Counted from the stretch's first letter, positions 20,479 through 29,967 are shown. The stretch: DNA of 37,838 bases from Gammaproteobacteria bacterium (GCA_021648485.1 JAKISS010000027.1:1-37838); one strand, 5' to 3'. The notes: generated by a model not told the origin, from the letters alone. Translations and numbers: made by a program.

Positions 20479-21858
20479 GTGACCACCGTCAATACGGCGG
20501 GTAGCGATACCATCGCTGCTTTGGCCACGCCGCCGGGTCGCGGTGGCGTGGGCATTATCCGCTTGTCGGGTTCCGGTAGTTGCAATATTGCCCACCGGTT
20601 GCTGGGCCATGTGCCAGCAGCGCGTCAGGCTGAATACCTCCCCTTTTGTGCTGATGATGGTGAGCCACTGGATATGGGCCTCGCGCTGTATTTTCCGGCA
20701 CCCCACTCGTTCACAGGCGAAGACGTTCTGGAACTGCACGGCCATGGTGGGCCGGTGGTGATGGATTTGCTGCTGCAACGCTGTCTGTCATTGGGTGCCC
20801 GCCCGGCCCGGCCCGGCGAGTTTTCCGAGCGTGCCTTTCTCAATAATAAAATGGATCTGGCCCAGGCCGAGGCGGTGGCGGATCTCATCGACAGTGCGTC
20901 GGCCCAGGCGGCACGACTGGCGGTACGCTCCCTGCAAGGGGCATTTTCACAACGCATCCATAACCTGGTAGAGGCATTGACAGCACTGCGTATTTACGTG
21001 GAATCCGCCATTGATTTTCCCGAAGAGGAAATTGATTTTCTCGGTGATGGTCAGGTGCAGGCACGACTGACCGCCGTCATGAACACCCTGGCAGAAACCC
21101 GGGCTGCTGCCCGTCAGGGCAATCTGTTGCGCGAAGGTATGACTGTGGTCATTGCCGGGCGACCCAATGCAGGCAAATCCACCCTGCTTAATGCCCTTGC
21201 CGGTCGGGATACCGCCATTGTCACCGATATTCCCGGCACTACCCGCGACATCCTGCGTGAACACATCCAGCTGGATGGTCTGCCTTTGCACATTATCGAC
21301 ACTGCTGGCCTGCGTGACAGCGACGATGTCGTGGAACAGGAAGGCATACGTCGGGCCTGGGCAGAAATTGAAGGTGCTGATCGCATTCTTTTATTGCATG
21401 ATGCCAGCCAGGCCTTTGATGAACAGGAGCAAGACCTGTTAAAACAACTGGGTCAGGCAGGCCCGCCGATCACTCTTGTACAAAACAAGATTGATTTGCT
21501 GACAATGAATGCACCATCGGTGATGGTGCCGGTGAATGCCAAAAATATCACGGAAATTGCCGTGTCGGCCCGCAGCGGTACAGGCTTGCAAACACTGCGG
21601 GAACATCTCAAAGCCTGTGTGGGTTACGAAGCCAGTGGTGAGGGGCAGTTTATGGCGCGACGGCGGCATTTACAGGCGCTGGACAGCGCGCAGCAACACC
21701 TCGAAAGTGGTCAGCAACAATTGCAACACCATGCGGCCGGTGAATTGCTGGCGGAAGACCTGCGTCAGGCTCAACAGGCGCTGGGCGAGATTACCGGCGA
21801 AGTCAGCGCCGATGAATTATTGGGCAAAATTTTTTCCAGCTTTTGTATTGGTAAGTAG
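20479..21858 (+). CDS. mnmE: tRNA modification GTPase MnmE (TrmE)
   Basis: With MnmG it modifies the wobble uridine C5 of several tRNAs. The 459-residue protein starts at GTG 20479, 6 bp after the yidC stop; the nearer ATG at 20473 is out of frame. The N-terminal formyl-THF-binding domain ([17 protein letters not shown]) is followed by a helical domain. The G domain has G1 [10 protein letters not shown]2/G3 DIPGTTRD and DTAGLRD, and G4 NKID. The C-terminal FCIGK carries the catalytic cysteine. The stop lies 15 bp before the lptD ATG. Confidence 0.98.
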   Translation: MTTVNTAGSDTIAALATPPGRGGVGIIRLSGSGSCNIAHRLLGHVPAARQAEYLPFCADDGEPLDMGLALYFPAPHSFTGEDVLELHGHGGPVVMDLLLQRCLSLGARPARPGEFSERAFLNNKMDLAQAEAVADLIDSASAQAARLAVRSLQGAFSQRIHNLVEALTALRIYVESAIDFPEEEIDFLGDGQVQARLTAVMNTLAETRAAARQGNLLREGMTVVIAGRPNAGKSTLLNALAGRDTAIVTDIPGTTRDILREHIQLDGLPLHIIDTAGLRDSDDVVEQEGIRRAWAEIEGADRILLLHDASQAFDEQEQDLLKQLGQAGPPITLVQNKIDLLTMNAPSVMVPVNAKNITEIAVSARSGTGLQTLREHLKACVGYEASGEGQFMARRRHLQALDSAQQHLESGQQQLQHHAAGELLAEDLRQAQQALGEITGEVSADELLGKIFSSFCIGK

Positions 21859-21873
21859 GTATTGGCAAATAAC

Positions 21874-24117
21874 ATGCGGGAAACAAATGCCAAACGGGTT
21901 GTCCCTGCGGCAACCACAAAACACAGGTATTGGCTGTGTTTTGTGGTTGCCGCAGTAGTGGGTAGTACTGCGCAGGCAGCAGAAACCCCGTGGTCCTATT
22001 GTGCGCCATCGCCAGCGGTTGATCTGGCTCCCGCAGCGGGAGAAGACCTGCAAAACAACAGCATGCGTTTTACCGCCGACATGATCAGTAAAGAAGGTGT
22101 CGAATACCGTTTGCAGGGCAAGGTCATTGGCGAACGTGGTGTGCAACGCCTCGAAGCACAACGTCTTTTTTACAACGAACTGACCGATCAGGCGCGTGCT
22201 GAAGGTGATGTGCGTTATACCGTTGGTGATCGCTTACTCACTGGCGATAGCGCTAGTCTGCAACTGGACAAAGACACGGGACACTTCAGCCCCGCGCGTT
22301 TCTGGCTCACCGACAAGCATATCCGGGGCAAAGCAGATTCCGTGGCCTTACTGGGTCAATCGGTGACCGAATTGCAAGGCGCACAATTCACCACCTGTGA
22401 CGAAGGCGATAGCGCCTGGTTACTTAAGGCCAGCAGCCTGCGGCTGGATACCATTGCCAACGAAGGCATTGCCCGCCATGCGCGCATTGAATTCATGCAT
22501 GTGCCGATTTTTTATTTTCCGTACATGAGCTTTCCGCTGCAAGGTCGCAAAACCGGCTTTTTGGTGCCCTCCTTTGGTGAAAGCAACGTGGCGGGCAGTG
22601 AGCTGAGTGTGCCCTGGTACTGGAATATTGCACCACACCGTGATGCTACTCTCACCCCCCGTTTCATGACCCGCCGGGGCGTATTGTTGCAGGGAGAGTT
22701 TCGTTATCTCAATGAATACAGCCGGGGTCAGCTGGACGTGGCGCAGCTGCCCAACGACCGGGTGTTCGGTGCTGACCGTTCAGCGCTGACTCTGCGCCAT
22801 ACGGGTGAACCGGGCAAAGGCTGGCGCAGTCGTGTGGATTACCGCTATGCCTCGGATCGTGATTATCTCAATGACTTTGGTAACCAGCTGGCCACCAGCA
22901 GTCTGACCCACCTTGAGCGTCGTGGTGAGCTGAATTATCAGGCAGAAAACTGGCGTGCCGGTGTGTTGTTGCAGGGTTATCAAACCCTGGACAAAAGCCT
23001 GCCCGCCACCTCCCGGCCCTATCAACGATTGCCGCAATTACAATTCAACATGAACCCGTGGTCGGGGTTTGCCGGGCTGGAGTGGGCGTTGAACGTAGAA
23101 GCGGTGCAGTTTGATCGTGCCGAAGGTGTGACAGGCACACGCTGGGATGTGCAGCCCAGTGTCGCCTGGCCGTACCGGGGGGCAGCGGGGTTTTTGCTAC
23201 CCAAATTCAGTCTGCGCCACACGCAATATACGCTGCAAAATAATGATCCTCTCACGGATGCCAAACCGGCACGCAGCTTGCCGTTATTCAGCATTGACAG
23301 CGGGCTGATTTTTGAACGGGATTTATCTGCCAGCGGGCGTGCCGTACGGCAGACCCTGGAGCCACGACTCTTTTATTTATATGTCCCCAAAAAAGAGCAG
23401 GCTGATTTGATCGTGGATGAGGCAGGTGTCTCCCGGGTGTTTGACAGCAGCCTGCCTTTATTTGGTTTTGACCGGTTGTTCCGGGAAAACCGCTTTAATG
23501 GTGCAGACCGTGTGGGCGATGCCAATCAACTGAGCACAGCGCTGAGCACACGCTTTCTGGATGCGCAGGGTCGGGAACTGTTGAGTGCCAGTCTGGGTCG
23601 TATCTTTTACTTTCAGGATCGTGAAGTCACCCTGCCCGGAGCGGCACCAGAAACCGACACGGCCTCGCACTGGCTGGCGGAACTGAAAAGTCAGTGGACA
23701 GCAACCACCCGCGTGCGCAGCAGTTTGCAGTGGGACAGCAAAGCCAGCGAGCTGGCGCGCGCTACAGCGAGTTGGCGTTATCAACACCGGAAACGGGTAT
23801 TACGGCTGGGTTACCGTTTTGACCGCGAGAAATTGCGACAAGTGGATGTGGCCGGTATCTGGCCCATCAGCCAGCGCTGGCGTGTTGTGGGTCGCTGGCT
23901 GCGATCTACCCGAGACCACGTTACATTGGAAACCCTCAAAGGTATCGAGTACGAAAGCTGCTGCTGGTCGATGCGCATCGTACAACGCAGCTACCGAGTG
24001 AATGCGGCGGATGAAGATTTGAGTGATTCCATCTGGTTTCAGCTGGAATTAAAAGGCTTGACGAGTTTGGGCCGCAAGGTCGAAAGTTTGCTGGCGCGTG
24101 ATATCCTCACGCCCTGA
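21874..24117 (+). CDS. lptD: LPS-assembly protein LptD
   Basis: Outer-membrane beta-barrel that with LptE inserts lipopolysaccharide into the outer leaflet. From ATG 21874 it has 747 residues: signal peptide (1-36, ending AQA-AET), N-terminal jelly-roll domain (about 65-190) and C-terminal barrel. The four cysteines needed for the disulfide-controlled maturation of LptD are present: Cys43, Cys175 and the adjacent pair Cys696-Cys697. A TTG 12 bp upstream (21862) is an alternative start. The signal-peptide codons lie in a perfect 22-bp inverted repeat (21905-21955). Followed by surA, its chaperone. Confidence 0.96.
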   Translation: MRETNAKRVVPAATTKHRYWLCFVVAAVVGSTAQAAETPWSYCAPSPAVDLAPAAGEDLQNNSMRFTADMISKEGVEYRLQGKVIGERGVQRLEAQRLFYNELTDQARAEGDVRYTVGDRLLTGDSASLQLDKDTGHFSPARFWLTDKHIRGKADSVALLGQSVTELQGAQFTTCDEGDSAWLLKASSLRLDTIANEGIARHARIEFMHVPIFYFPYMSFPLQGRKTGFLVPSFGESNVAGSELSVPWYWNIAPHRDATLTPRFMTRRGVLLQGEFRYLNEYSRGQLDVAQLPNDRVFGADRSALTLRHTGEPGKGWRSRVDYRYASDRDYLNDFGNQLATSSLTHLERRGELNYQAENWRAGVLLQGYQTLDKSLPATSRPYQRLPQLQFNMNPWSGFAGLEWALNVEAVQFDRAEGVTGTRWDVQPSVAWPYRGAAGFLLPKFSLRHTQYTLQNNDPLTDAKPARSLPLFSIDSGLIFERDLSASGRAVRQTLEPRLFYLYVPKKEQADLIVDEAGVSRVFDSSLPLFGFDRLFRENRFNGADRVGDANQLSTALSTRFLDAQGRELLSASLGRIFYFQDREVTLPGAAPETDTASHWLAELKSQWTATTRVRSSLQWDSKASELARATASWRYQHRKRVLRLGYRFDREKLRQVDVAGIWPISQRWRVVGRWLRSTRDHVTLETLKGIEYESCCWSMRIVQRSYRVNAADEDLSDSIWFQLELKGLTSLGRKVESLLARDILTP
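21905..21955. repeat. Perfect 22-bp inverted repeat inside the lptD signal-peptide codons
   Basis: The left arm (21905-21926, beginning CTGCGGCAACC) and right arm (21934-21955, ending GGTTGCCGCAG) are exact reverse complements over 22 bp, separated by the 7-nt loop GTATTGG. The hairpin is in frame within lptD and encodes the basic region and part of the hydrophobic core of the signal peptide. GTATTGG also occurs at 21845-21851 and 21858-21864, just before the lptD start. No T-tract follows, so it is not a standard terminator. Confidence 0.9.
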
Positions 24118-24165
24118 CAATGAACAGTGATTAGAAACGAACAAGTGACCAAAGAGAAAACAGGT

Positions 24166-25476
24166 ATGAATGGTGTAACAAAATTTTTTTATTGCATAGC
24201 AATAGCATTGGCAGGCGGTCTGCTCATGGCATCAGCCGTTCAGGCAAAACTGGCGGTGGAAAACCCGCTGGACCGCATCGTCGCCGTGGTTAACGATGAA
24301 GTGATCACCGGACTGGAGCTGAAAGCAGAAATGGGGCTGATCAAAAAACAGCTGAGTCAGCAAAATACACGATTACCCAGTGACGCGGTGTTAGAAAAAC
24401 AGCTGCTGGATCGTATGATCCTGCGTCGCATTCAATTACAAATGGCCAAGCGTGCCAGCATTCGGGTGGATGACGATATGCTCAATCGCACGCTGGAAAA
24501 CATCGCCGCACAAAACCGCATGAGCCTGTCGCAGTTTCGCACCGCCCTGCAAAGCGAAGGCATCAATTTTGAGAGTTTCCGCGAAAACATGCGTGATGAA
24601 ATTACCGTCAATCGTCTGCAACAACGCCAGGTGCGTAGTCGCATCGTGGTTACCCAACAGGAAATAGACAACTTTATCAATAATCAGAAATTACGTGGTG
24701 GTAAAGACAAGGAATATCATCTGGGCCATATTTTGATATCCGTGCCCGAAGCCGCCAGCGCACAGGAAATAAAAAGTGCGCGTGCCAAAGCAGAAAAAAT
24801 TGTGCAGGATCTGCGTGCTGGTGCTGATTTTACACAAACCGCAATTTCATTATCCGATGGTCAACAGGCACTGGAAGGTGGTGACCTTGGCTGGCGTCGC
24901 GCCGATGCCTTGCCTAGCCTGTTTGCAGATTGGGTGTTACAACAGGATGTGAATAATGTCAGTGAAGCCCTGCGTAGCCCCAGTGGTTTTCATGTTATCA
25001 AAATGCTCGACATTCGCGACAACCAGCCACAACATATGGTTACCCAGACACATGCCCGACATATTCTGATAAAACCTTTTGATGAATCCGACAGTAATGA
25101 TGCACGCACAAGGCTGGAGAAAATTCGTGAACGTATTATTGCCGGTGAAGATTTTGCAGCACTGGCCAAAGCACATTCTGATGATCCGGGTTCGGGTGCC
25201 GAAGGTGGTGAATTAGGCTGGGTTAGTCCGGGCGAAATGGTACCGAGTTTCGAACAAGGTATGAGTGCGCTGGCTGTTGATGAACTGAGTGAGCCAGTAC
25301 GTAGTCGTTTTGGCTGGCACTTGATTCAGGTACTGGAACGTCGCAATCAGGATATTACAGAACAGATACAAAACAAAAATGCCAGTGATGCCATTCGTGA
25401 GCGAAAACTGGACCCTGCCATGCAAGCCTGGATTCGACGTATTCGTGACGAAGCCTTTGTTCAAAACCGGCTTTGA
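24166..25476 (+). CDS. surA: Periplasmic chaperone / peptidyl-prolyl isomerase SurA
   Basis: Escorts outer-membrane proteins, LptD included, through the periplasm. From ATG 24166 it has 436 residues, with a clear signal peptide ending ASAVQA. An N-terminal helical chaperone domain is followed by two parvulin domains, the first opening with EYHLGHILIS (about 185) and the second with HARHILIKPF (about 295). Upstream in-frame GTG codons at 24127 and 24145 would add up to 13 residues before the signal peptide and are considered less likely. Confidence 0.96.
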   Translation: MNGVTKFFYCIAIALAGGLLMASAVQAKLAVENPLDRIVAVVNDEVITGLELKAEMGLIKKQLSQQNTRLPSDAVLEKQLLDRMILRRIQLQMAKRASIRVDDDMLNRTLENIAAQNRMSLSQFRTALQSEGINFESFRENMRDEITVNRLQQRQVRSRIVVTQQEIDNFINNQKLRGGKDKEYHLGHILISVPEAASAQEIKSARAKAEKIVQDLRAGADFTQTAISLSDGQQALEGGDLGWRRADALPSLFADWVLQQDVNNVSEALRSPSGFHVIKMLDIRDNQPQHMVTQTHARHILIKPFDESDSNDARTRLEKIRERIIAGEDFAALAKAHSDDPGSGAEGGELGWVSPGEMVPSFEQGMSALAVDELSEPVRSRFGWHLIQVLERRNQDITEQIQNKNASDAIRERKLDPAMQAWIRRIRDEAFVQNRL

Positions 25477-25493
25477 TGATCGATGATATTTTT

Positions 25494-26513
25494 ATGACAG
25501 AATCCATTCATCGCCTGGCTATTACTGCGGGAGAACCGGCAGGTATAGGCCCGGATCTTTGCGTGCAAATGGCACAGCAAAATCATTCCTGCGAAATAGT
25601 TGTTATTGCAGATGCAAAACTGCTGACAGCGCGTGCGCAGCAGCTTGATCTGCCGTTGGAGATTATTCCGTTTCAGGAAAATACTTCTCGTATAAAAAGA
25701 CCCCATCGTGCGGGCACATTGCCTGTGCTGGATATTCCGCTGGCCGATAGTGTACAACCCGGTCAACTGAATAAAAAAAACTCAATAGCAGTTTTAAAAA
25801 CCATTGATGCCGCTATTAAGGGTTGTAAACAAGGTGTCTTTGATGCTCTGGTTACTGGCCCGGTACACAAAGGGATTATCAATGAAGCCGGCATTGTTTT
25901 TACCGGACACACGGAATATCTTGCACAGCAAACGGGTGGCTATCCGGTGATGATGTTGGTCACCGAAGGTTTGCGGGTTGCATTGGCCACAACCCACCTT
26001 CCCCTGAAAGCGGTATCAGCAGCGATCACATATGAAAGTCTTTCACAGGTTATTGATGTTTTATTGCAGGACTTACACTTAAAGTTAGGTATTCACAAGC
26101 CTCGTATTCTGGTGTGTGGCCTGAACCCTCATGCCGGTGAAGACGGGCATTTGGGGTTAGAAGAAATAGACATTATCACACCCGTGTTACAACGTTTTCG
26201 TGATCGTGGTTTTAATGTGCAAGGCCCATTGTCAGCAGACACCCTGTTTACTGCCGACACATTAAACCGGGCCGATGTTGTGTTAGCCATGTATCATGAT
26301 CAGGGGCTGCCGGTATTGAAACACATGGGTTTTGGTAAGGCGGTAAATATCACGTTAGGTCTGCCGATTATTCGCACCTCGGTTGATCATGGCACTGCAC
26401 TGACATTGGCAGGTACCGGTCAGGCCAGTGCCGACAGTTTTTTATATGCGATGTTGATAGCGGATGAAATGGTCAGGCATGTAAAAGCACAGCAGGCACA
26501 ATCTGTCGCATGA
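25494..26513 (+). CDS. pdxA: 4-hydroxythreonine-4-phosphate dehydrogenase PdxA
   Basis: NAD-dependent oxidation of 4-phosphohydroxy-L-threonine in pyridoxal 5'-phosphate synthesis. The N terminus reads RLAITAGEPAGIGPDL, and the metal-ligand histidines are in TGHTEYLA, GLNPHAGEDGHLG and AMYHDQGLPVLK. ATG 25494 (339 residues) is chosen because homology starts there. An ATG at 25476 overlapping the surA stop adds six residues and is also possible. It overlaps rsmA by 4 bp. Confidence 0.96.
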   Translation: MTESIHRLAITAGEPAGIGPDLCVQMAQQNHSCEIVVIADAKLLTARAQQLDLPLEIIPFQENTSRIKRPHRAGTLPVLDIPLADSVQPGQLNKKNSIAVLKTIDAAIKGCKQGVFDALVTGPVHKGIINEAGIVFTGHTEYLAQQTGGYPVMMLVTEGLRVALATTHLPLKAVSAAITYESLSQVIDVLLQDLHLKLGIHKPRILVCGLNPHAGEDGHLGLEEIDIITPVLQRFRDRGFNVQGPLSADTLFTADTLNRADVVLAMYHDQGLPVLKHMGFGKAVNITLGLPIIRTSVDHGTALTLAGTGQASADSFLYAMLIADEMVRHVKAQQAQSVA

Positions 26514-27322
26514 GTATAGACCCCGTATCAAAGCACCGTGCTCGCAAACGCTTTGGCCAGAATTTTCTGACCGACCCGTACGTGGTAGCCGGTATTGTTG
26601 CTGCCATCAGCCCGCAACGGGATGATCATCTGGTAGAAATCGGCCCCGGCCTGGGTGTGTTAACGGAATCCCTGTTGCCCTGTGTGAATGCCATGGATGC
26701 GATTGAGCTGGATCGGGATATTATTCCCAAACTGGAAGAACATTGCCGTGACCGGGGTCAATTGCACATTCATCAAGCCGATGCACTGAAGTTTGATTTT
26801 ACAACCCTGGCAAAAGATGGTCGCCCGTTACGCATTGTCGGCAACCTGCCCTACAACATCTCCACACCACTGATGTTTCATTTACTGTCTATGCGTGAAC
26901 AAGTTCAGGACATGCACTTCATGCTGCAAAAAGAAGTGGTAGACAGACTGGCCGCCATACCCGGCAACAAAGACTACGGTCGCCTGAGTGTGATGATGCA
27001 ATATCACTGCCGGGTGGAATCACTGATGCAAGTACCGCCGGAAGCTTTTTCACCACCACCCAAAGTGAACTCTGCGGTGGTGCGTTTAGTGCCCTGGAGT
27101 GAACCGCCTGTCAATGTTGATGATGTCAATCTGCTGGGAAAACTGGTCACCCAGGCTTTCTCTCAACGACGCAAAACCCTGCGTAATACACTCAAACCAC
27201 TGATGAACGCAGAACAAATTGAAGCACAGGGTGTTGATCCCAAACGCCGGGCAGAAACATTGAGCCTGAATGAATTTGCGACATTAGCCAATGTTGTCAG
27301 CGCGAATTCAGTGAGAAAATAA
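26510..27322 (+). CDS. rsmA: 16S rRNA dimethyladenosine transferase RsmA (KsgA)
   Basis: Dimethylates two adjacent adenosines in the 3'-terminal helix of 16S rRNA. The 270-residue protein has KRFGQNFLTDP at the N terminus, SAM-binding EIGPGLGVLTESL (about 44-56) and the catalytic motif NLPYNISTPL (about 111). The C-terminal segment FSQRRKTLRNTLK is characteristic. The start overlaps pdxA by ATGA, indicating translational coupling in the lptD-surA-pdxA-rsmA cluster. Confidence 0.97.
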   Translation: MSIDPVSKHRARKRFGQNFLTDPYVVAGIVAAISPQRDDHLVEIGPGLGVLTESLLPCVNAMDAIELDRDIIPKLEEHCRDRGQLHIHQADALKFDFTTLAKDGRPLRIVGNLPYNISTPLMFHLLSMREQVQDMHFMLQKEVVDRLAAIPGNKDYGRLSVMMQYHCRVESLMQVPPEAFSPPPKVNSAVVRLVPWSEPPVNVDDVNLLGKLVTQAFSQRRKTLRNTLKPLMNAEQIEAQGVDPKRRAETLSLNEFATLANVVSANSVRK

Positions 27323-27334
27323 GGCGGATTGAGA

Positions 27335-28102
27335 ATGGGCTTTCGCGTTGGTGCATTACTGGAACAACTCATCGGCCCGCCGGGCGGGTTTATTCTTCTC
27401 GCAATACTGGGGCTGGTCGTCATGCGCCGTTATCAGCGTGTGGGATTTTACATGACCGCAAGTGGTCTTGGTCTGTTGTATATTGCCAGCCTGCCGCTGA
27501 CCGCTAATCTTTTGTTATCAGGGTTGGAACCAGAAACCGCGCTTTCTGAAAAAACCTTACTGGCGGGTGACAAACCACCACAAGCCATCGTGATTCTGGC
27601 AGCAGGCCGTCGTTACCATGCACCGGAATTTGCAGGTGACACCCCTAATGCTTTTGCGCTGGAACGAATTCGTTATGGTGTGTGGCTGGCACGACGCACC
27701 CTGTTACCCGTACTGATTTCCGGTGGATTGGGGAAAGAAGAATCACCGCCTGAGTCGGTATTGATGAAGCAGCTTGTTGAAAGTGAATATGCTCTGCCCG
27801 TGCGCTGGATTGAAACGGAAAGCCGTACCACGTATGAAAATGCAAAATACTCCGCAAAAATATTAAAAGCCGAAGGTATCGAAACGATTTATCTTGTCAC
27901 TCATGCCCGGCACATAAAGCGCAGCATGCAATCCTTTAAAAAATTCGGCCTTAACGTTGTTCCTGCCCCCACCGTGTTTGATGGAAAAAGCCGGTATGAT
28001 CTGACGTTGCGGCATTTTTTACCCAGTGCCAAATCACTGAATCGCACTGCCCAGGTTTTTCATGAATGGGTGGGCATGTTGTGGTATTGGGCGCGGTATT
28101 AG
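27335..28102 (+). CDS. YdcF/ElyC-like DUF218 membrane protein
   Basis: A 255-residue protein with two N-terminal transmembrane helices (about 15-30 and 38-60) followed by a DUF218 domain: AIVILAAGRRYH, LPVLISGG, ESRTTYENAKYSAKIL and LVTHARHIKRSM. The family includes ElyC and SanA, linked to envelope integrity. ATG 27335 is chosen for AAGGCGG six bases upstream; a TTG two codons earlier is an alternative. It lies 12 bp after rsmA and probably ends the operon. apaG/apaH, found here in E. coli, are absent. Confidence 0.88.
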   Translation: MGFRVGALLEQLIGPPGGFILLAILGLVVMRRYQRVGFYMTASGLGLLYIASLPLTANLLLSGLEPETALSEKTLLAGDKPPQAIVILAAGRRYHAPEFAGDTPNAFALERIRYGVWLARRTLLPVLISGGLGKEESPPESVLMKQLVESEYALPVRWIETESRTTYENAKYSAKILKAEGIETIYLVTHARHIKRSMQSFKKFGLNVVPAPTVFDGKSRYDLTLRHFLPSAKSLNRTAQVFHEWVGMLWYWARY

Positions 28103-28293
28103 TATCGCAATCATAGATTGCAGGAAAACAGAAGGCGAAGAGTTTTGAGACGATTTCAAGCAACTGTGGGGCTTCGCCAACCCCGCCACTTTCGATACAG
28201 TCCTTATAGTCTGCTGCTCTGTTAAAGATGGCAAGTCCAACAAATATTTAACCTCATGTTGTGGTGGGGGGGTGTGCACGGAGTATAAAATGC

Positions 28294-28728
28294 TTAAGCG
28301 TTGGCATATAGGCGGTGCTCTGGGTCTAGCCAAATAACAAAAAATATGTTGTCTAAAATAAATCCATGGACACGCCCGTGTTCATTGGAGGAAATTTGAA
28401 ATTGATAAGCGGGTATCTGGCGTAATTGTTGATTTAAATGAGTAAAGCCAGTTTTTTCTGTAGTGTCATCCCAGTTAATTGGATGCGTTCTAAGGGATGA
28501 TGATCTATTTGAGAATATCTCAGATGCTGTAAGTGATGAAATATTTTTCAGTCTTTCGAAAACCTTCCCAAAATACTCGTGTGTTTTTCCTTCGAACGAA
28601 AATTTGTTGTGATTAAGAGCAAGGTGCTTAAAAGAAAAACGAATAGTTTCGTTATCAGCTGTAATTGTTGGGTGTATGGGGGTGTTGGATTGTATCTTCT
28701 TGGTGGGATTTATTCTTTTTCTGGACAC
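28294..28728 (-). CDS. Hypothetical protein paired with the Panacea-domain gene (candidate toxin)
   Basis: A 144-residue protein with no domain I can name. A basic N terminus (SRKRINPTKK) leads to a soluble alpha/beta region with SFKHLALNHNKF, a helical LERLKNISSLT-like segment and a distinctive end, EHGRVHGFILDN then FFVIWLDPEHRLY. The start is a GTG at 28728, six bases after the stop of the Panacea gene, so the two are almost certainly one operon. Panacea (SocA/PanA) proteins are antitoxins with variable partner toxins, so a toxin role is inferred from position only. No nuclease, Fic or ppGpp-synthetase motif is visible. Confidence 0.7.
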   Translation of the reverse strand: MSRKRINPTKKIQSNTPIHPTITADNETIRFSFKHLALNHNKFSFEGKTHEYFGKVFERLKNISSLTASEIFSNRSSSLRTHPINWDDTTEKTGFTHLNQQLRQIPAYQFQISSNEHGRVHGFILDNIFFVIWLDPEHRLYANA

Positions 28729-28734
28729 TCAGAG

Positions 28735-29190
28735 TTACTCACTAGCAAGTTTTGAATAGAAATCCTTCATAGATTGCTTTGAAATTACCGCGGTGGAAGC
28801 CTCATCTAACGGGATGCCTTTGCGGGCATCAACCCAGGGGGCTTCTGCGTGTGTCATTTGCTCTAGCTGGTAGCCAGAATATTGCTCATAAGCTTCAAAA
28901 ACATTAACCAAATGCGCTTTAACATCATCAGGTAATGTTGCCGTTTCTGGTCGTATAGTAATCGGATTCCAACGGTACTTCTTGAATCTTGTGTATAAAG
29001 CAGGGCAAACAGGTCCATGTACCCATGCTTGGAAATCTGCATCGAAAAGCGGTTTGTCATAGAGAGCAAGATTCCACGCTTGGGCGTAATATACAAGCTT
29101 CTGTAGCTTTAAGTTGGTGAGGTAGTCGCCGTGATCTTGCGCAAAATCTATGAAAAAATCAGCAATTGTGTCATGAGTTAACGTATTCAT
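28735..29190 (-). CDS. Panacea-domain (DUF4065, SocA/PanA-like) antitoxin
   Basis: A 151-residue protein whose core LTNLKLQKLVYYAQAWNL (about 24-41) and QAWVHGPVCPALYTRFKKY (about 54-72) are the hallmark of the Panacea/DUF4065 family. These act as antitoxins, or as phage proteins that deliver partners to proteases (SocA with ClpXP). The gene is first in a two-gene minus-strand operon whose second gene is the candidate toxin, the usual antitoxin-first order. It contains a CCGCGG site at 28788-28793, a possible target of the R-M system at the left end. Confidence 0.85.
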   Translation of the reverse strand: MNTLTHDTIADFFIDFAQDHGDYLTNLKLQKLVYYAQAWNLALYDKPLFDADFQAWVHGPVCPALYTRFKKYRWNPITIRPETATLPDDVKAHLVNVFEAYEQYSGYQLEQMTHAEAPWVDARKGIPLDEASTAVISKQSMKDFYSKLASE

Positions 29191-29470
29191 TTGCGTAATC
29201 TTTCTTCATCCATGTTTAAAATCAATAGGTTATAGCCATATCGGCTGTTTCAGCCATAAGTTCAGTATATAGTATAAATGATTATCAAAGCTAATTAGAG
29301 TCTTGTCTAATGTGTAGCGTAAGGAGTTATCGCCAACATTAGGACAGCCAAAATTCTAGATCCGGCACGCTGTCTTCCTTTTTCGTGAATATTGTACTGA
29401 GGTCGCCCATATTTTTCTCTCGATGAGCAAAATAAGGCTATGTGTATATGCTGTTTTTAATATTAATTGG
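29191..29470. other. Intergenic region upstream of the Panacea operon and the mobile mystery A gene
   Basis: AT-rich divergent region. No ORF with a credible product and no clear terminator were found. It must hold the promoters of both flanking genes, but no hexamer pair stands out. Confidence 0.5.
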
Positions 29471-29484
29471 CCATATATATATGG
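29471..29484. promoter_or_regulatory. Palindrome CCATATATATATGG, candidate operator
   Basis: A perfect 14-bp palindrome whose end lies 9 bp before the ATG of the HTH-containing mobile mystery protein A gene. This position overlaps where the ribosome binding site and transcript start would be. Autoregulation by the HTH protein is a reasonable inference; nothing in the sequence proves it. Confidence 0.45.
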
Positions 29485-29493
29485 TGTTATTTT

Positions 29494-29940
29494 ATGATGA
29501 AAAATATCCTCCGTGAGCAATATCAGTCGAAAATGAATCAACTCATTGAGTTTAATGCACAATACCGCCCAAAAGAAGGCTGGATACGAACTCTGCGCAA
29601 GGCCTTGGGAATGAGCAGCCCTCAATTGGCCCGGTAGCTTGGTGTCAGTAAATCCCAGGTTTTTCAAATGGAGCGCATGGAGTGTGAAGATCGTATAACC
29701 CTGAAACAGTTTTGGCGAGTGGCTGAGGTGCTGGATTGTGATTTGCAATATGCTCTGGTGCCACGCAAGCCCGTTGAGGAGATGGTGCGTATGTGTGCGA
29801 GATTGAAAGCCCAAAAATGGGTGAATAAAACCAATGAGCAAATGACTTTGGAGGTACAACAATTATCCAGGGATGCTTTAGAGAAACAGGTCGAGCGAGA
29901 GACTGATTGTTTGGTGCGCGAATTGCCTCGCGATTTATGA
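29494..29940 (+). pseudogene. Mobile mystery protein A (HTH), interrupted by an amber codon
   Basis: The frame from ATG 29494 reads 149 codons with one in-frame TAG at 29635-29637 (codon 48). Before it comes ...GMSSPQLAR and after it LGVSKSQVFQMERMEC, that is, the first helix and turn of an XRE-type HTH. TAG replaces what is probably a glutamine codon (CAG) in the normal LARQLGVSKS. Length, HTH position and C terminus match the mobile mystery protein A family, which travels with a Fic-domain protein B. The rest of the frame is clean, so the mutation looks recent. A restart at ATG 29668 would lack most of the HTH. Confidence 0.75.
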
Positions 29941-29967
29941 GAAGACTTATGAACAGAAATTTTCTGG

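Noticed and set aside
21905-21955. The lptD palindrome as a rho-independent terminator of mnmE
   Set aside because: No T-tract on either strand, and the repeat lies within the lptD coding frame.
20500-24100. Long reverse-strand open frames opposite mnmE and lptD
   Set aside because: They are composition shadows of confidently identified genes, with no start signals or domain patterns.
28168-28184. GGGGCTTCGCCAACCCC after the DUF218 gene as a structured RNA or terminator
   Set aside because: Only a four-pair G/C stem, no T-run and no recognisable RNA family.
29635-29637. In-frame TAG in mobile mystery protein A read as pyrrolysine or as programmed readthrough
   Set aside because: No supporting machinery or context is seen, and a single C-to-T change from CAG explains it; the B partner is also destroyed.
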